Shown here piece after piece: positions 34,238 through 43,335 of a stretch of DNA of 64,000 nucleotides. The stretch comes from Ruegeria aquimaris (GTDB taxonomy: Bacteria > Pseudomonadota > Alphaproteobacteria > Rhodobacterales > Rhodobacteraceae): positions 186,001 through 250,000 of the forward strand of contig NZ_JAOWLB010000003.1 in assembly GCF_025751555.1 (NCBI RefSeq), written 5' to 3'. The notes under the pieces were generated by a model. The model saw only the letters and a list, made by a program, of their open reading frames with translations. It ran no database searches and had not been told where the DNA came from. How positions within the stretch are numbered: position 1 is the first letter of the stretch; every line of letters begins with the position of its first letter. The position numbers and the translations under genes were made by a program.

Positions 34238-35920
34238 ATGCACAGCCAGCTTGCCGTCCTGATGTTTGCCGACATTGTCGGCTACTCCGCGATGATGGAA
34301 GCAGACCAGGACCAGACCATCGACGCGGTTCGCAGCCTGCGGTTGGACATGTTGGAACCCGCGGTCGGCGCGCATGCGGGCCGCGTTCTGAAACGCCTTG
34401 GCGATGGCTGGATCATTTCCTTTACCAGCGTATCGGCCTGCGTGGACTGCGCCATGAGCCTTCAGGCGAAGCTTCAGACCGAAACCGAGCTGAAGCTGCG
34501 TATCGGTGCGCATATCGGCGAGATCGTGTCGGACGGCGAGGATTTCTACGGGTCGGGGCTTAACATCGCGCAGCGGATCGAGGCAGAGGCACCCCCCGGC
34601 GGATTGATGGTGTCGGAGGACCTGTTCCGGCAGTTGTCCGGTCCGCTGGCGGGGGAGCTCAGGGATGCGGGGATGTTCCGGCTGAAGAACATCGCCCAGC
34701 CGGTGCGGCTGTATCAGTGGCGACCCAAGCACAAGCGCAAGGCCGATCCGGACGAGGTCACATCGATCGCGGTCGCCGCCATCGAATACGCCCCGCTGGA
34801 TGCCGAAACCGCAGCACTGGCGGGCGACCTGCACGATCAGCTGGTGATCCGCCTGTCCCGGCGGCAGGGTGTCGTCGTGCTGGACGCCGCGAACAGGCCT
34901 GTCGAGAACGCCACCTATGACCTGCGCAGCAGGCTGCGCGTCGCGGGTGGGCGCGGACGGCTGAGCCTGTCGCTGGTCCTGCGTTCCGAAGGGCGGCCGG
35001 TCTGGTCCGAAAGCTATGACCGCGAAACGGCGGACATTTTCGATTTCTGCGACGTGGTGCTGGAACGCGCCGAGGCCGATCTGCGCATCCAGACCAACGC
35101 TTTTGACGGTGACCGCCTGGCCCATATCCCGGAAGAGGAGTTGAGCGTCTCGGAACTGAGGGCGCGAGCGGCCAATGCCTATTACCGGCTGACTTACGAG
35201 GACTGGATCGACGGCTTGCGGCTGATGAAACGCGCGATCCGGATGAACCCGCGCGACGGCGTTTCCCTGGCGATGCGCGCCGAGGCCGAGATCATGACAC
35301 ATGCCGCGCGCTACAGGACGTTGCCCCCGGATCTGCTGGCGCAACTGGCAGACGACCTTGATACCGCGATCGAACAGAACCCGGGGAGCGACTATGTATT
35401 CTGGACCCGTGGTCTCTATCGGATCAATTGCCTGTCTGATGTGGCAGGCGCCCGGGCCGATCTGCTGCGCAGTCGCGACCTGAACCCGGCCTATTCGGAG
35501 AACCACGAACTGGAGGCGCATATCCTGATGGTCGAAGGCAATTTCGACAAGGCCGCGGAAAAGTACGGACTGTTGTTGCAAAGGCAGGTTCACAATCCGA
35601 TGATCCCCTGTCGGCGCTTTCTGCGGGCGGCAGCCTATTACTGCGGCGGACGCTACGATCTGGCCGCAGAAGACGCGCGACTGGCAGCCGACACTCGGCC
35701 AAAGGACCGGGCGATGCATGTCTTGCGCGGCCAAGCGCTGCGGGCTGCTGGCGAAGCGGACGCAGCGAGAGACGCGTTACAGAGGGCGGCGAGCCTTGCG
35801 CCCCAGCCCAATATCTGTTCGCGCTGTCCGGTTCTGCCGGCGTCACACCAACATCTGGCCGAGGCGTTGGCGAGCGCGGTCCGAAGCCCACAAGGGCAAC
35901 TGGACGGTATCGAAACCTGA
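34238..35920 (+). CDS. Class III adenylate cyclase with TolB-like and TPR-like regions
   Basis: 560 residues. The N-terminal cyclase domain (about 1-165) has Asp12, Asp56, Lys52, Asp102, Asn109 and Arg113, a complete catalytic set. The middle (about 175-290) resembles the TolB/FlgO-like domain of similar proteins (SRLRVAGGRGRLSLSLVLR, VWSESYDRETADIF). The remainder is TPR-like (ANAYYRLTYEDWIDGLRLMK, later LLRSRDLNPAYSE). It is soluble, probably a cAMP-producing sensor with a protein-interaction tail. It starts 27 bp after the GST gene, so it may be co-transcribed. Confidence 0.87.
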   Translation: MHSQLAVLMFADIVGYSAMMEADQDQTIDAVRSLRLDMLEPAVGAHAGRVLKRLGDGWIISFTSVSACVDCAMSLQAKLQTETELKLRIGAHIGEIVSDGEDFYGSGLNIAQRIEAEAPPGGLMVSEDLFRQLSGPLAGELRDAGMFRLKNIAQPVRLYQWRPKHKRKADPDEVTSIAVAAIEYAPLDAETAALAGDLHDQLVIRLSRRQGVVVLDAANRPVENATYDLRSRLRVAGGRGRLSLSLVLRSEGRPVWSESYDRETADIFDFCDVVLERAEADLRIQTNAFDGDRLAHIPEEELSVSELRARAANAYYRLTYEDWIDGLRLMKRAIRMNPRDGVSLAMRAEAEIMTHAARYRTLPPDLLAQLADDLDTAIEQNPGSDYVFWTRGLYRINCLSDVAGARADLLRSRDLNPAYSENHELEAHILMVEGNFDKAAEKYGLLLQRQVHNPMIPCRRFLRAAAYYCGGRYDLAAEDARLAADTRPKDRAMHVLRGQALRAAGEADAARDALQRAASLAPQPNICSRCPVLPASHQHLAEALASAVRSPQGQLDGIET

Positions 35921-36154
35921 TCCTGGAGCGCTGCCTATAGGGCGAAACCGCAGAATCATGACAATTTCCCAAGTGAATTTTTTGAAGTTCCAGCGATTTT
36001 CCTTGCAAAATGCAGCCGTAACCCACATGTGTACGACGCTACTGATTTCTATCTCGACAAACTGTTCTCCTATTCGGCCACAGTCCCTCGATTTCGAACT
36101 GACTGGCCGGGTTGCCGCATGTTGCGGGCAACGAAACATATAGGAGATCTCACG
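35921..36154 (+). promoter_or_regulatory. Leader region of the cold-shock gene
   Basis: About 230 bp without a gene, more AT-rich than its surroundings, upstream of a csp gene. Long structured 5' leaders are usual for cspA-type genes and act in temperature-dependent translation. AGGAG at 36142-36146 is the ribosome-binding site. No specific structure was proven. Confidence 0.45.
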
Positions 36155-36361
36155 ATGGCTACTGGCACCGTGAAATGGTTCAACACCACCAAAGGCTTCG
36201 GCTTTATCGCGCCCGATGGCGGCAGCAAGGACGTTTTCGTCCACATCACCGCGCTGGAGCGCGCAGGCATCCGTTCGCTGGATGACGGTCAGAAAGTGAC
36301 CTTCGATCTGGAATCGGGCCGTGATGGCCGCGAGAGCGCGACCAACCTGCAACTGGCATAA
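36155..36361 (+). CDS. Cold-shock protein, CspA family
   Basis: A 68-residue single cold-shock domain. RNP1-like [11 protein letters not shown] and RNP2-like DVFVHITAL motifs follow the start [14 protein letters not shown]. It binds single-stranded RNA or DNA as a chaperone. The ATG at 36155 gives the normal family length and follows TAGGAGATCTCACG. Two terminators follow. Confidence 0.96.
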   Translation: MATGTVKWFNTTKGFGFIAPDGGSKDVFVHITALERAGIRSLDDGQKVTFDLESGRDGRESATNLQLA

Positions 36362-36370
36362 GCCGGTTCG

Positions 36371-36399
36371 ACCACCGGACACATGCGCCGGTGGTTTTT
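36371..36399 (+). terminator. Terminator 1 after the cold-shock gene
   Basis: An 8-bp stem ACCACCGG/CCGGTGGT with a 9-nt loop is followed by TTTT, 10 bp after the stop. Confidence 0.85.
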
Positions 36400-36413
36400 A
36401 CGCCTTTCCGAGG

Positions 36414-36439
36414 AAGCCCCCAACCGGGGGCTTTTTCTT
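36414..36439 (+). terminator. Terminator 2 (probably bidirectional)
   Basis: An 8-bp stem AAGCCCCC/GGGGGCTT with an AACC loop is followed by TTTCTTT. It lies between the convergent csp and cyclase genes. Confidence 0.85.
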
Positions 36440-36461
36440 TGCCGGGCCGATCCCGGCGCGC

Positions 36462-38228
36462 TCAGCTGTCCGCAAGCAGGTCGGCCTTTTCCAGCCCCTG
36501 CAAGACCAACTGCTCGTGGGCGGGATCGGACAGGGTGAGCCGGGCCAGCCGGGTCCGGATGTCGAATGTCGGGTTGATCTCCAGCATGTCCTGCCAGACC
36601 TGACGCGCCTCCTCCACCTCGCCCAGATGTCCCAGCGCCGAGGCCAGCCAGGCGCGCCCGATATCGGTGTCCTTCACCAGGAAGACCCGTTCCTTCAGAA
36701 ACAGCGCCGCGGTCTCGAAGCTGCCCTTGAGGAAATGGGCCATGGCGAGGAATTGCATGAACTGGTGCCGGAACGAGGGATCGAGCCGGATCGCGCGTTC
36801 CAGATGTTCGATCGCATCGTCGAGCTTGCCCTGGGCGATCTCGATCTCGCCCCGTGTGAACCAGCCCATCGCGTAATCCGCGCTTTTGGCCATGGCCCGG
36901 TCCAGCGCGGGCAGGGCTTCGTCCAGTTTGCCCTGCCACCGCGAAATGGCGGCATAGGCGTTGTTGGGCCAGATATTGTCCGGGCCAAGCGCCAGGCTGC
37001 GCCTGACCAGGGTATCCGCCTTTTGCATCGCCTCTTCCGAAGGCGTACCGGACCAGTGGTTGTGGTAGTCCAGCAGGTGCATGAGGGCCAGCATGCCATA
37101 GGCGTCGGCATAGCCGGGGTCGCGGGCAATGGCGCGCTCGCCATAGGCGACGGCCTTGCGCCAGCCTTCGGCATTCATGCCGGGGAAGAACAGGAAGCCG
37201 CGCATGCGCATGTAATCTTCATGCGCCTCGATGTTCGAGGTGCCGACATCGGCGATATTCGCGCGTTCGCGGGGCGACAGCGACAGCTTCAGAGCCTTGA
37301 CGATTTCCAGCGTCACCTCGTCCTGCACCGCGAAGATGTCGGTCAGGTCCCGGTCATAACGGTCGGCCCAGACATGGCTGCCGTCTTTGGTGTCGATCAG
37401 CTGGGCGGTGATGCGCACGCGCTGGCCCGCGCGCCGGACGCTGCCTTCGAGAACATGGGTAACACCCAGCTCGCGCCCGACCACCCGCAGGTCGATGGAC
37501 CTGCCCTTGTAGGCAAAGCTGGAGTTGCGGGCGATGACGGTCAGGCCCGAGACCTTGGACAGGTCGGTGATGATATCCTCGCTGATCCCGTCCGAGAAAT
37601 ACTCCTGCTCGGGGTCGCCCGACATGTTGTCCAGCGGCAGAACGGCAATGGCATAGGCGGGATCGCGCGGTTTTTCGGGCTTCACCGTTCCGTTTGGCGG
37701 CGGCGCGGCATCCTGCGGATGCCAGTGATAGACGCGCAAGGCCCGGTCGATGTTCTTGACCGAGACCTGCCCGCCGTCCTGAAACGCGATCCCAAGGCGG
37801 CCGCCCACGCTTTCCTGCACCACCGAAGAGACGCAGACGCCGCCCGGTTGCGCCAGCTGCTCCAGCCGGCTGGCGACGTTCACGCCATCGCCAAAGATGT
37901 CGTCATCCTGAAGGATGACGTCGCCCAGGTTGACGCCGATCCTGAGGGCGATACCCCCGGCGCCGTTCAGCCTGGCCATGGTGTCCTGAATCTCGGTGGC
38001 GCATTGCACCGCATTGGAGACGCTCAGGAACTCGACAAGCGCACCATCGCCCATCAGCTTGACGATGCGGCCGTTGTGGCGGGACACGCAGGGGTCGAAC
38101 ACCTCGCGCCGGTGCCGGTTCAGCGCGCTGAGCGTTCCGGCCTCGTCCTCGGCCATCAGGCGGGAATACCCGACGATATCAGCGGCCAGTATGGCTGATA
38201 GACGCCGCGATATCTGTTCGTTGCCCAT
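36462..38228 (-). CDS. Class III adenylate cyclase with TolB-like domain and TPR repeats
   Basis: 588 residues. The cyclase domain (about 8-175) has Asp17, Lys57, Asp61, Asp110, Asn117 and Arg121, all catalytic residues present. A TolB/FlgO-like domain follows ([20 protein letters not shown], then [19 protein letters not shown]; about 215-340). TPR repeats run to the end (for example [20 protein letters not shown]). ATG at 38228 begins the family-like sequence ([20 protein letters not shown]). This architecture is common in Rhizobiales and Rhodobacterales; the input signal is unknown. Confidence 0.92.
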   Translation of the reverse strand: MGNEQISRRLSAILAADIVGYSRLMAEDEAGTLSALNRHRREVFDPCVSRHNGRIVKLMGDGALVEFLSVSNAVQCATEIQDTMARLNGAGGIALRIGVNLGDVILQDDDIFGDGVNVASRLEQLAQPGGVCVSSVVQESVGGRLGIAFQDGGQVSVKNIDRALRVYHWHPQDAAPPPNGTVKPEKPRDPAYAIAVLPLDNMSGDPEQEYFSDGISEDIITDLSKVSGLTVIARNSSFAYKGRSIDLRVVGRELGVTHVLEGSVRRAGQRVRITAQLIDTKDGSHVWADRYDRDLTDIFAVQDEVTLEIVKALKLSLSPRERANIADVGTSNIEAHEDYMRMRGFLFFPGMNAEGWRKAVAYGERAIARDPGYADAYGMLALMHLLDYHNHWSGTPSEEAMQKADTLVRRSLALGPDNIWPNNAYAAISRWQGKLDEALPALDRAMAKSADYAMGWFTRGEIEIAQGKLDDAIEHLERAIRLDPSFRHQFMQFLAMAHFLKGSFETAALFLKERVFLVKDTDIGRAWLASALGHLGEVEEARQVWQDMLEINPTFDIRTRLARLTLSDPAHEQLVLQGLEKADLLADS

Positions 38229-38387
38229 ATTCGATTGGTAGGGCAGTTCATCCCGCCGGTCCAGCGGGCAGTGGCGCGACGGGCGTGGAATCCGTACCGC
38301 CCGGCGACGACCGGTCGCGGAAAACGGTCTTGCCCGTTCGCCCTGATCCGCGCATATAGAGACCAGCCGAACACGACGGAGACAGCG

Positions 38388-38699
38388 ATGCGCGCACGGA
38401 TCTACCAGCCCGCCCGGAATGCCATGACCTCGGGCATGGCCAAGACCCGCCAATGGGTTCTGGAATACGCCCAGGGCTCGGCGCGCGAGGTCGATCCGCT
38501 GATGGGCTGGACCTCGTCCGACGACACCCAGAGCCAGGTCCGGCTGCGGTTCGACAGCAAGGAAGCAGCGCTGGACTACGCCAAGGCGCACGGGATCGAA
38601 GCCAGCGTCAGCGAGCCGCACAAGCGCAAGCCCAACCTGCGGCCGCGCGGCTATGGCGAGAATTTCGCCACCAACCGGCGCGGCCCCTGGACACACTGA
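38388..38699 (+). CDS. NADH dehydrogenase accessory subunit, NDUFS4-like (ETC complex I region)
   Basis: A 103-residue protein matching the alphaproteobacterial complex I 18-kDa subunit family: [20 protein letters not shown] at the start, [19 protein letters not shown] mid-protein and a C-terminal RRGPWTH. It docks on the peripheral arm of NADH:ubiquinone oxidoreductase. ATG at 38388 gives the family length. It is encoded away from the nuo operon, as usual. The GNAT gene follows after 5 bp. Confidence 0.9.
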   Translation: MRARIYQPARNAMTSGMAKTRQWVLEYAQGSAREVDPLMGWTSSDDTQSQVRLRFDSKEAALDYAKAHGIEASVSEPHKRKPNLRPRGYGENFATNRRGPWTH

Positions 38700-38704
38700 G
38701 ACCC

Positions 38705-39178
38705 ATGGCCTTTGTGATTGAGCGGGCCAGCCCGTCAGAGCCCGAGGCGGCGGCACTGATCGCGCGTCACGTGGCGCTGATGGCCTCGCAATCGCCCGAG
38801 GAAAGCTGTCATGTGCTGGACGGCGGTGGGCTGGACAGGCCGGATGTGGTGTTTTTCCTGATCCGCCTGGATGGTGCGACGATTGGCATGGGCGCGCTCA
38901 GAACGCTGCCGGACGGCGCGATGGAGCTGAAATCGATGCATACGGTGGCCGAGGCGCGCGGCACCGGCGCAGGCCGGGCGATGCTGGAGTTTCTGCTGGA
39001 CCACGCCCGCGCGCAGGGCGCCCGGGGGGTCTATCTGGAAACCGGCTCGACCGAGGATTTCCGGCCTGCCCGCAGCCTCTATGAGCGCTATGGTTTCGTG
39101 GAATGCGGCCCCTTTGACGACTATGCCGAAGATCCGTGGTCCACATTCATGCACCTGGACCTGCGCACCGCCGCTTGA
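38705..39178 (+). CDS. GNAT-family N-acetyltransferase
   Basis: 157 residues with the acetyl-CoA-binding motif VAEARGTGAGRAMLEFLLDH (about 83-102, R/QxxGxG/A form) and the C-terminal ARSLYERYGFVECGPF. It transfers acetyl from acetyl-CoA to an unknown amine. The start is the ATG 5 bp after the complex I gene. Confidence 0.88.
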   Translation: MAFVIERASPSEPEAAALIARHVALMASQSPEESCHVLDGGGLDRPDVVFFLIRLDGATIGMGALRTLPDGAMELKSMHTVAEARGTGAGRAMLEFLLDHARAQGARGVYLETGSTEDFRPARSLYERYGFVECGPFDDYAEDPWSTFMHLDLRTAA

Positions 39179-39213
39179 CCCCCGCCCCGCGCGTGGCATA
39201 ACAGGCGCCAAGC

Positions 39214-39290
39214 GGTCCCATAGCTCAACTGGATAGAGCAGCTGACTTCTAATCAGCAGGTTCGGGGTTCGAGTCCTCGTGGGATCGCCA
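39214..39290 (+). tRNA. tRNA-Arg (anticodon UCU)
   Basis: A complete cloverleaf: acceptor GGTCCCA/TGGGATC with one G-U pair, D-arm with AGCTC/GAGCA, anticodon stem GCTGA/TCAGC with loop CTTCTAA (anticodon TCT, reads AGA), T-arm CGGGG-TTCGAGT-CCTCG, discriminator G and an encoded CCA end. No integrase or att duplication is seen nearby. Confidence 0.95.
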
Positions 39291-39313
39291 GCAGCCTCGT
39301 CCGCCGCGCGTGC

Positions 39314-40342
39314 TCAGCGATTGAGCAGGGCGTCCAGCTCTTGCTGATAGGCAAAAAGCGCCGCCTGACCGCCGGTATGCAGCAGCACCACCTTTTGTCC
39401 TTTGGCGATCACGCCCTGGCGCAGCAGGCCGAGCAGCCCGGCAAAGGTCTTGGCGGTATAGACCGGGTCGAGGAACACGCCTTCGCTCCGCGCCATCAGG
39501 GTCAGCGCCTCTTGCGTGGTCTCGCCGATCCGGCCATAGCCCGGCGCAAGCGCGCCATCCCACAGGCTGATCCCGCCCAGCACGCGCGCCGGGTCGAACT
39601 CCATGAGACTGGCAAGCCGGGTCACCACGGTCTCGATGCGCCGGTGTTGCTGGTCGGCGTCGCGGCGCACGCAGATGCCGTAGACCGGCGCCGCGTACCC
39701 GGCAAGGCGCAGGCCGGTGAGGAACCCGGCATGGGTGGAGCCGCTGCCCGAGGGCACCACCGCGGCGTCGAAATCATCTATCTGCCCAAGCAACTCGGCG
39801 CCCCCGGCGACATAGCCCAGCGCCCCCAGCGGCGAATGATCGGACCCAAGATGGATGACATAGGGTTTGCGCCCTTCGGCCCGCAGCGCCTCGGCCCGCC
39901 GGTGCAGGGCGGCATCGGCGCCGCTCTCGTCCTCGCCCACCGGAAAGCGGATATGCTCGGCGCCAAGGATCCGGGCCAGCAGCACGTTGCCGGAGCTGTG
40001 GTAGAGATCGCCCATGCCGGGCACCCGCTCTTCCAGTTGCAGGATCGCCCGCATCCCGAGTCGCGCCGCCGCTGCCGCCGCTGCGCGGACGAAATTCGAC
40101 TGTACCGCGCCAGTGATCAGAACCGTGTCGGCCCCCTGCGCCAGCGCGTCGCCAAAGTAGAATTCCAGTTGTCGCGTCTTGTTACCGCCGAAACTCAGCC
40201 CGGTCAGATCGTCGCGCTTCATCCAGAGGTCGATGTCCAAGAGATCGGACAAGCGATCGAGCCGCTCGACTGGGGTCGTGCCCGTCATCAGAGGGGCGCG
40301 GGGGAAAGGCGCGAGGCGTGCATCCACGGCGGCGGCTGTCAT
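39314..40342 (-). CDS. PLP-dependent D-cysteine desulfhydrase / ACC deaminase-like enzyme
   Basis: 342 residues of the tryptophan-synthase-beta fold type II. The PLP Lys lies in SFGGNKTRQLEF, followed by the GAVQSNFVRAAAAAAARLG helix and a phosphate-cup-like PSGSGSTHAGFLTGLRLAG. Family members include D-cysteine desulfhydrase, ACC deaminase and L-cysteate sulfo-lyase (CuyA), the last being known in Ruegeria. The sequence alone does not decide; D-cysteine or cysteate is more likely than ACC because the protein is longer at the N-terminus and the genus lacks a plant association. It stands alone. Confidence 0.8.
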   Translation of the reverse strand: MTAAAVDARLAPFPRAPLMTGTTPVERLDRLSDLLDIDLWMKRDDLTGLSFGGNKTRQLEFYFGDALAQGADTVLITGAVQSNFVRAAAAAAARLGMRAILQLEERVPGMGDLYHSSGNVLLARILGAEHIRFPVGEDESGADAALHRRAEALRAEGRKPYVIHLGSDHSPLGALGYVAGGAELLGQIDDFDAAVVPSGSGSTHAGFLTGLRLAGYAAPVYGICVRRDADQQHRRIETVVTRLASLMEFDPARVLGGISLWDGALAPGYGRIGETTQEALTLMARSEGVFLDPVYTAKTFAGLLGLLRQGVIAKGQKVVLLHTGGQAALFAYQQELDALLNR

Positions 40343-40524
40343 GTTTTCTGTCCACCCAAGGCGGCGGCCGGACTGGTCCTGGCCGCCTGCTGTTCGGGCA
40401 TCAGGTTATGCCTGTCGCCTGTGCTTTGCCAACAGAAATGGAAAGCACCACACGGCCCATGACTGCGCTGGCCACCAGAGGTGGCCCCCGCCGGTACAAA
40501 GGTAACTGGAGGAGGCTCTGCCCG

Positions 40525-40555
40525 CGGCATGCCCGGACAGGTCCGGGGCATGCCG
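40525..40555. repeat. Long near-perfect hairpin downstream of the DUF1344 gene
   Basis: A 13-bp arm CGGCATGCCCGGA pairs with TCCGGGGCATGCCG (one bulged G) around a 4-nt loop. It lies 12 bp beyond the end of the leftward DUF1344 gene but lacks a T-run on either side. Confidence 0.6.
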
Positions 40556-40566
40556 ACGTATATCGC

Positions 40567-40815
40567 TTACTTGCGGTGGATCGCCGAGATCTTGGTGATC
40601 CCGTCCTCGCCCGCCGTTTCATAGACGATATGCACCTCGTCGCCCGACATCAGCCCCTCGGGCACCTCGGTGACGAATTCCAGCGACCATACGGTCTTGT
40701 CGTCGAGAACGATCAGACCGTCCACGCGATCATAAGCCAGGATGGTGCCGGTGACTTCGTCAGCAAGGGCCGGGGTCGCGACAAGGAGGGTTGCGGCAAG
40801 GAAAAGGCCACGCAT
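40567..40815 (-). CDS. Small periplasmic protein, DUF1344-like
   Basis: 82 residues with a clear signal peptide (MRGLFLAATLLVATPALA, cleavage before DEV). The mature ~64 residues contain VTGTILAYDRVDGLIVLDDK, a beta-rich repeat-like pattern found in small DUF1344 proteins of alphaproteobacteria. The function is unknown. GGAGCACC precedes the ATG. Confidence 0.75.
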   Translation of the reverse strand: MRGLFLAATLLVATPALADEVTGTILAYDRVDGLIVLDDKTVWSLEFVTEVPEGLMSGDEVHIVYETAGEDGITKISAIHRK

Positions 40816-40991
40816 CGGGGTGCTCCTTTGAGCATGGGTTGAAACCGAATGGTAAATGGTGTGGCTTCGGTGGCGCGCAAGTGGTGTCTGAAAATATATT
40901 TAAGCTATATATTTCAATATGTTATGTTATCTTCACAGGCTGCTTTGGCGTTTGCCATGACGCTGCCACATTCAGGCTCCATGCTTTGGCC

Positions 40992-41423
40992 ATGTCCGAA
41001 CTGCAAACCCTCCGCCAAGCGCTTTATCCCGAACTGGCCGAGCCCGCCCAGCGGGCCCCCTCGCGCCGCCAGAAACGGGCCGTACGGACGCGGGCGCGGG
41101 CGCTGTCGCCGCTGCGGATCGTGATGCTTCTGGCCTCGATCCCGGTGCTGACCGCGACCACCGCGCTGGGGGTTTTCATCCGCACCAGCCCCTATGAGCC
41201 CGAGCTTGCCCTGCGGCACCTGGCGGCGCTGGCTGGCTGCGAGGTGGCGCATAGGGTCGGCCTGGCGCCCTCCCATGTCGGCGGACCTGGCTATCATGCC
41301 CGCAACGATGCCGATCTGGATGGCATCGCCTGCGATGCCCTGCCCGACCTGGCGGCCATGATCCCGGCACGCGACGCGCCGCCGCGCCAGCAGCCGGGTA
41401 CCGCCAAATTCGTCCGGCCCTAA
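40992..41423 (+). CDS. Membrane protein with C-terminal excalibur calcium-binding domain
   Basis: 143 residues. One transmembrane helix at about 43-66 (IVMLLASIPVLTATTALGVF) is preceded by a basic cytoplasmic region. The C-terminal exported part has the excalibur motif HARNDADLDGIACD, a DxDxDGxxCE-type calcium-binding loop, with a second Cys upstream (GCEVAHRVG). ATG at 40992 gives a sensible topology. The preceding ~130 bp (from 40860) is AT-rich (TATATTTAAGCTATATATTT) and may hold the promoter. Confidence 0.8.
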   Translation: MSELQTLRQALYPELAEPAQRAPSRRQKRAVRTRARALSPLRIVMLLASIPVLTATTALGVFIRTSPYEPELALRHLAALAGCEVAHRVGLAPSHVGGPGYHARNDADLDGIACDALPDLAAMIPARDAPPRQQPGTAKFVRP

Positions 41424-41455
41424 GCCGTCGGCGCCGCTTCGCCTTGCCTGATCGC

Positions 41456-42598
41456 TCAGGCCACCCGGCACCCGCGCGACCAGACCGATTGCAGCGCCGG
41501 CACGCCTTCGCGCATGCGGAACCGGATCAGGTCGGCGCGCAGCCCCGGCGCGATCTCGCCCCGGTCGTGCAGCCCCACCGCATGGGCGGGCGCCCGCGTC
41601 ACCGTGGCCAGTCCACGGGCCAGATCGCCCCAGAGCTCGCCCAGGCGCACCGCCGACAACAGCAGCGCCGAGGGCACGTAATCCGAGCTGAGGATATCGA
41701 GCAGCCCGCGTTCGGCCAGATCCCGCGCCGCCACATTGCCGGAATGCGACCCGCCCCGGATCAGGTTCGGCGCCCCCATGATCACCTTGATGCCATGGGC
41801 ACGGCAGGCCTCGGCTGCCGCGATCGTGGTGGGAAACTCGGCCAGCCGGATGCCGTGACCGGCTGATACCGCCACCTGTTCGGGCGTGGTGTCGTCATGG
41901 CTGGCCAGCACCGATCCCAGCCGCGCGGCGGCCTTGACCGTCTCGGCCTCGTGCCGGTCGCCATTGCGGTCGCGCAGCATATTCAGATGGCTGACATGTT
42001 GCAGGAACGTGTCGTCGTCCATCGCGTTCTTGCCCTTCATATAGGCTTCGAGCTTGGCCATGTCGCGGAACTGCCGCTGCCCCGGCGTGTGGTCCATCAG
42101 CGAAACCAGCCCGACCCGGTCCTCGGGCGTGAACTCGTCCAGCTCCTCGACCAGGGTTTCCGAGCAGATCTCGGCCCGCAGATGCAGGAAATGGCTGATC
42201 TTCAACGCCTCCGCCTCGCGCAGCTGCCACAGTTCGCGCGACAGGCTGCGGGCGTATTTCAGGTAGCGTCCGGCGCCCGAGGGGATCGAGCCCACCCGCA
42301 TCGCGTCGAACACGGTGGTGATGCCGGTGCCGGCCAATTCCGCGTCATGCGCCAGGATGGCGGCGGCATGTGGCCAGTCGACCTTGGGGCGCGGCTGGAT
42401 ATGGCGCTCCAGATTGTCGGTGTGCAGTTCCACCAGCCCAGGCGCCAGCATGTCGCCGCCGCAATCGACGGCCCCGGCGGGCACGCGCGCGCCCTGGGCG
42501 ATCTCGGCGATGGTACCATGCACCACCCGCAGGCTGCCGGTCACGGTCTCGCCGGGCAGAACCAGCGTGGCATTGGCAAGGATCAACTCTTCTGTCAT
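41456..42598 (-). CDS. phnM: Alpha-D-ribose 1-methylphosphonate 5-triphosphate diphosphatase
   Basis: A 380-residue amidohydrolase of the PhnM type: MTEELILANATLVLPGETV at the start, metal-binding GLVELHTDNLERH (HxD-type), SLMDHTPGQRQF, and the catalytic SHDDTT. It removes pyrophosphate from the methylphosphonate triphosphate made by PhnGHIL before C-P cleavage. It ends the leftward phn set but is separated from phnN by the oppositely oriented DUF1045 gene. Confidence 0.95.
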   Translation of the reverse strand: MTEELILANATLVLPGETVTGSLRVVHGTIAEIAQGARVPAGAVDCGGDMLAPGLVELHTDNLERHIQPRPKVDWPHAAAILAHDAELAGTGITTVFDAMRVGSIPSGAGRYLKYARSLSRELWQLREAEALKISHFLHLRAEICSETLVEELDEFTPEDRVGLVSLMDHTPGQRQFRDMAKLEAYMKGKNAMDDDTFLQHVSHLNMLRDRNGDRHEAETVKAAARLGSVLASHDDTTPEQVAVSAGHGIRLAEFPTTIAAAEACRAHGIKVIMGAPNLIRGGSHSGNVAARDLAERGLLDILSSDYVPSALLLSAVRLGELWGDLARGLATVTRAPAHAVGLHDRGEIAPGLRADLIRFRMREGVPALQSVWSRGCRVA

Positions 42599-42651
42599 CT
42601 GAACTTCATCTGGTTGGAGCATGGGTGAAGGCCACGACATAGGAGGCCAAT

Positions 42652-43335
42652 GTGACATTCCTGCGATACGCGATCTATTTCCTGCCGCCCGCGTCCGAGG
42701 CCTGGGCAAGGTTCGGTGCCGCCTGGCTGGGCTGGGATGTCGAGACCGGGCAGGAGCTGGCGCATCCCGAGGGCACCGGGCTGGATGTGGCCGCCCTGAC
42801 CGCTACGCCGCGCAAATACGGGCTGCACGCGACGATGAAACCGCCGTTTCGCCTGGCCGCGGGGCAGGATCCCGAGGCGCTGCACCGGGCCTGCGCGGCG
42901 CTGGCCGCCCGCCGCCCGGCGGTGGTGCTGGCGGGGCTGGAGATCACCCGGCTCGGCCGGTTCCTGGCGCTGCGCCCGGTGGGGGAGCTGAGCGCGCTGA
43001 ACGCGCTGGCGGCGGCCTGTGTCACCGAGTTGGACCCGTTTCGCGCCCCCGCCACCCCGCAGGAGCTGGAGCGCCGCCGCGCCGCCCGGCTCAGCCCGGC
43101 GCAAGACGCGCATCTGGAGCGCTGGGGTTATCCTTACGTGCTCGACCAGTTCCGCTTTCACATCACCCTGACCGGAAGGCTGGACGAGGACGCGCTGGCG
43201 CAGGCACAGGCCCTGTTGCAGGACCGGCTCGGCCCCTTGCTGCCGGTGCCGTTCACGCTCGCCGATCTGGCGCTGGTGGGCGAGGCCGCATATGGCCGGT
43301 TTCACCTGATCCATCGCTACGCGCTTTCCCTCTGA
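42652..43335 (+). CDS. Phosphonate metabolism protein, DUF1045 (2H phosphoesterase-like)
   Basis: 227 residues, starting with GTG at 42652 just after AGGAGG. The two halves carry GLHATMKPPFRLA and the second FHITLTGRL, i.e. HxT/S motifs of the 2H phosphoesterase (2'-5' ligase-like) fold. DUF1045 proteins are repeatedly linked to phn operons and probably hydrolyse a cyclic phosphate made in the C-P lyase pathway (a PhnP-like role). The gene is on the plus strand, between and opposed to phnN and phnM, with its end overlapping phnN by 19 bp. Confidence 0.88.
   Translation: MTFLRYAIYFLPPASEAWARFGAAWLGWDVETGQELAHPEGTGLDVAALTATPRKYGLHATMKPPFRLAAGQDPEALHRACAALAARRPAVVLAGLEITRLGRFLALRPVGELSALNALAAACVTELDPFRAPATPQELERRRAARLSPAQDAHLERWGYPYVLDQFRFHITLTGRLDEDALAQAQALLQDRLGPLLPVPFTLADLALVGEAAYGRFHLIHRYALSL

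Noticed and set aside
39214-39290. Integration site at tRNA-Arg
   Set aside because: No integrase and no duplicated tRNA end is visible on either side.
40525-40555. Intrinsic terminator for the DUF1344 gene
   Set aside because: The hairpin is long but has no T-run on either strand, so it is listed only as a hairpin.
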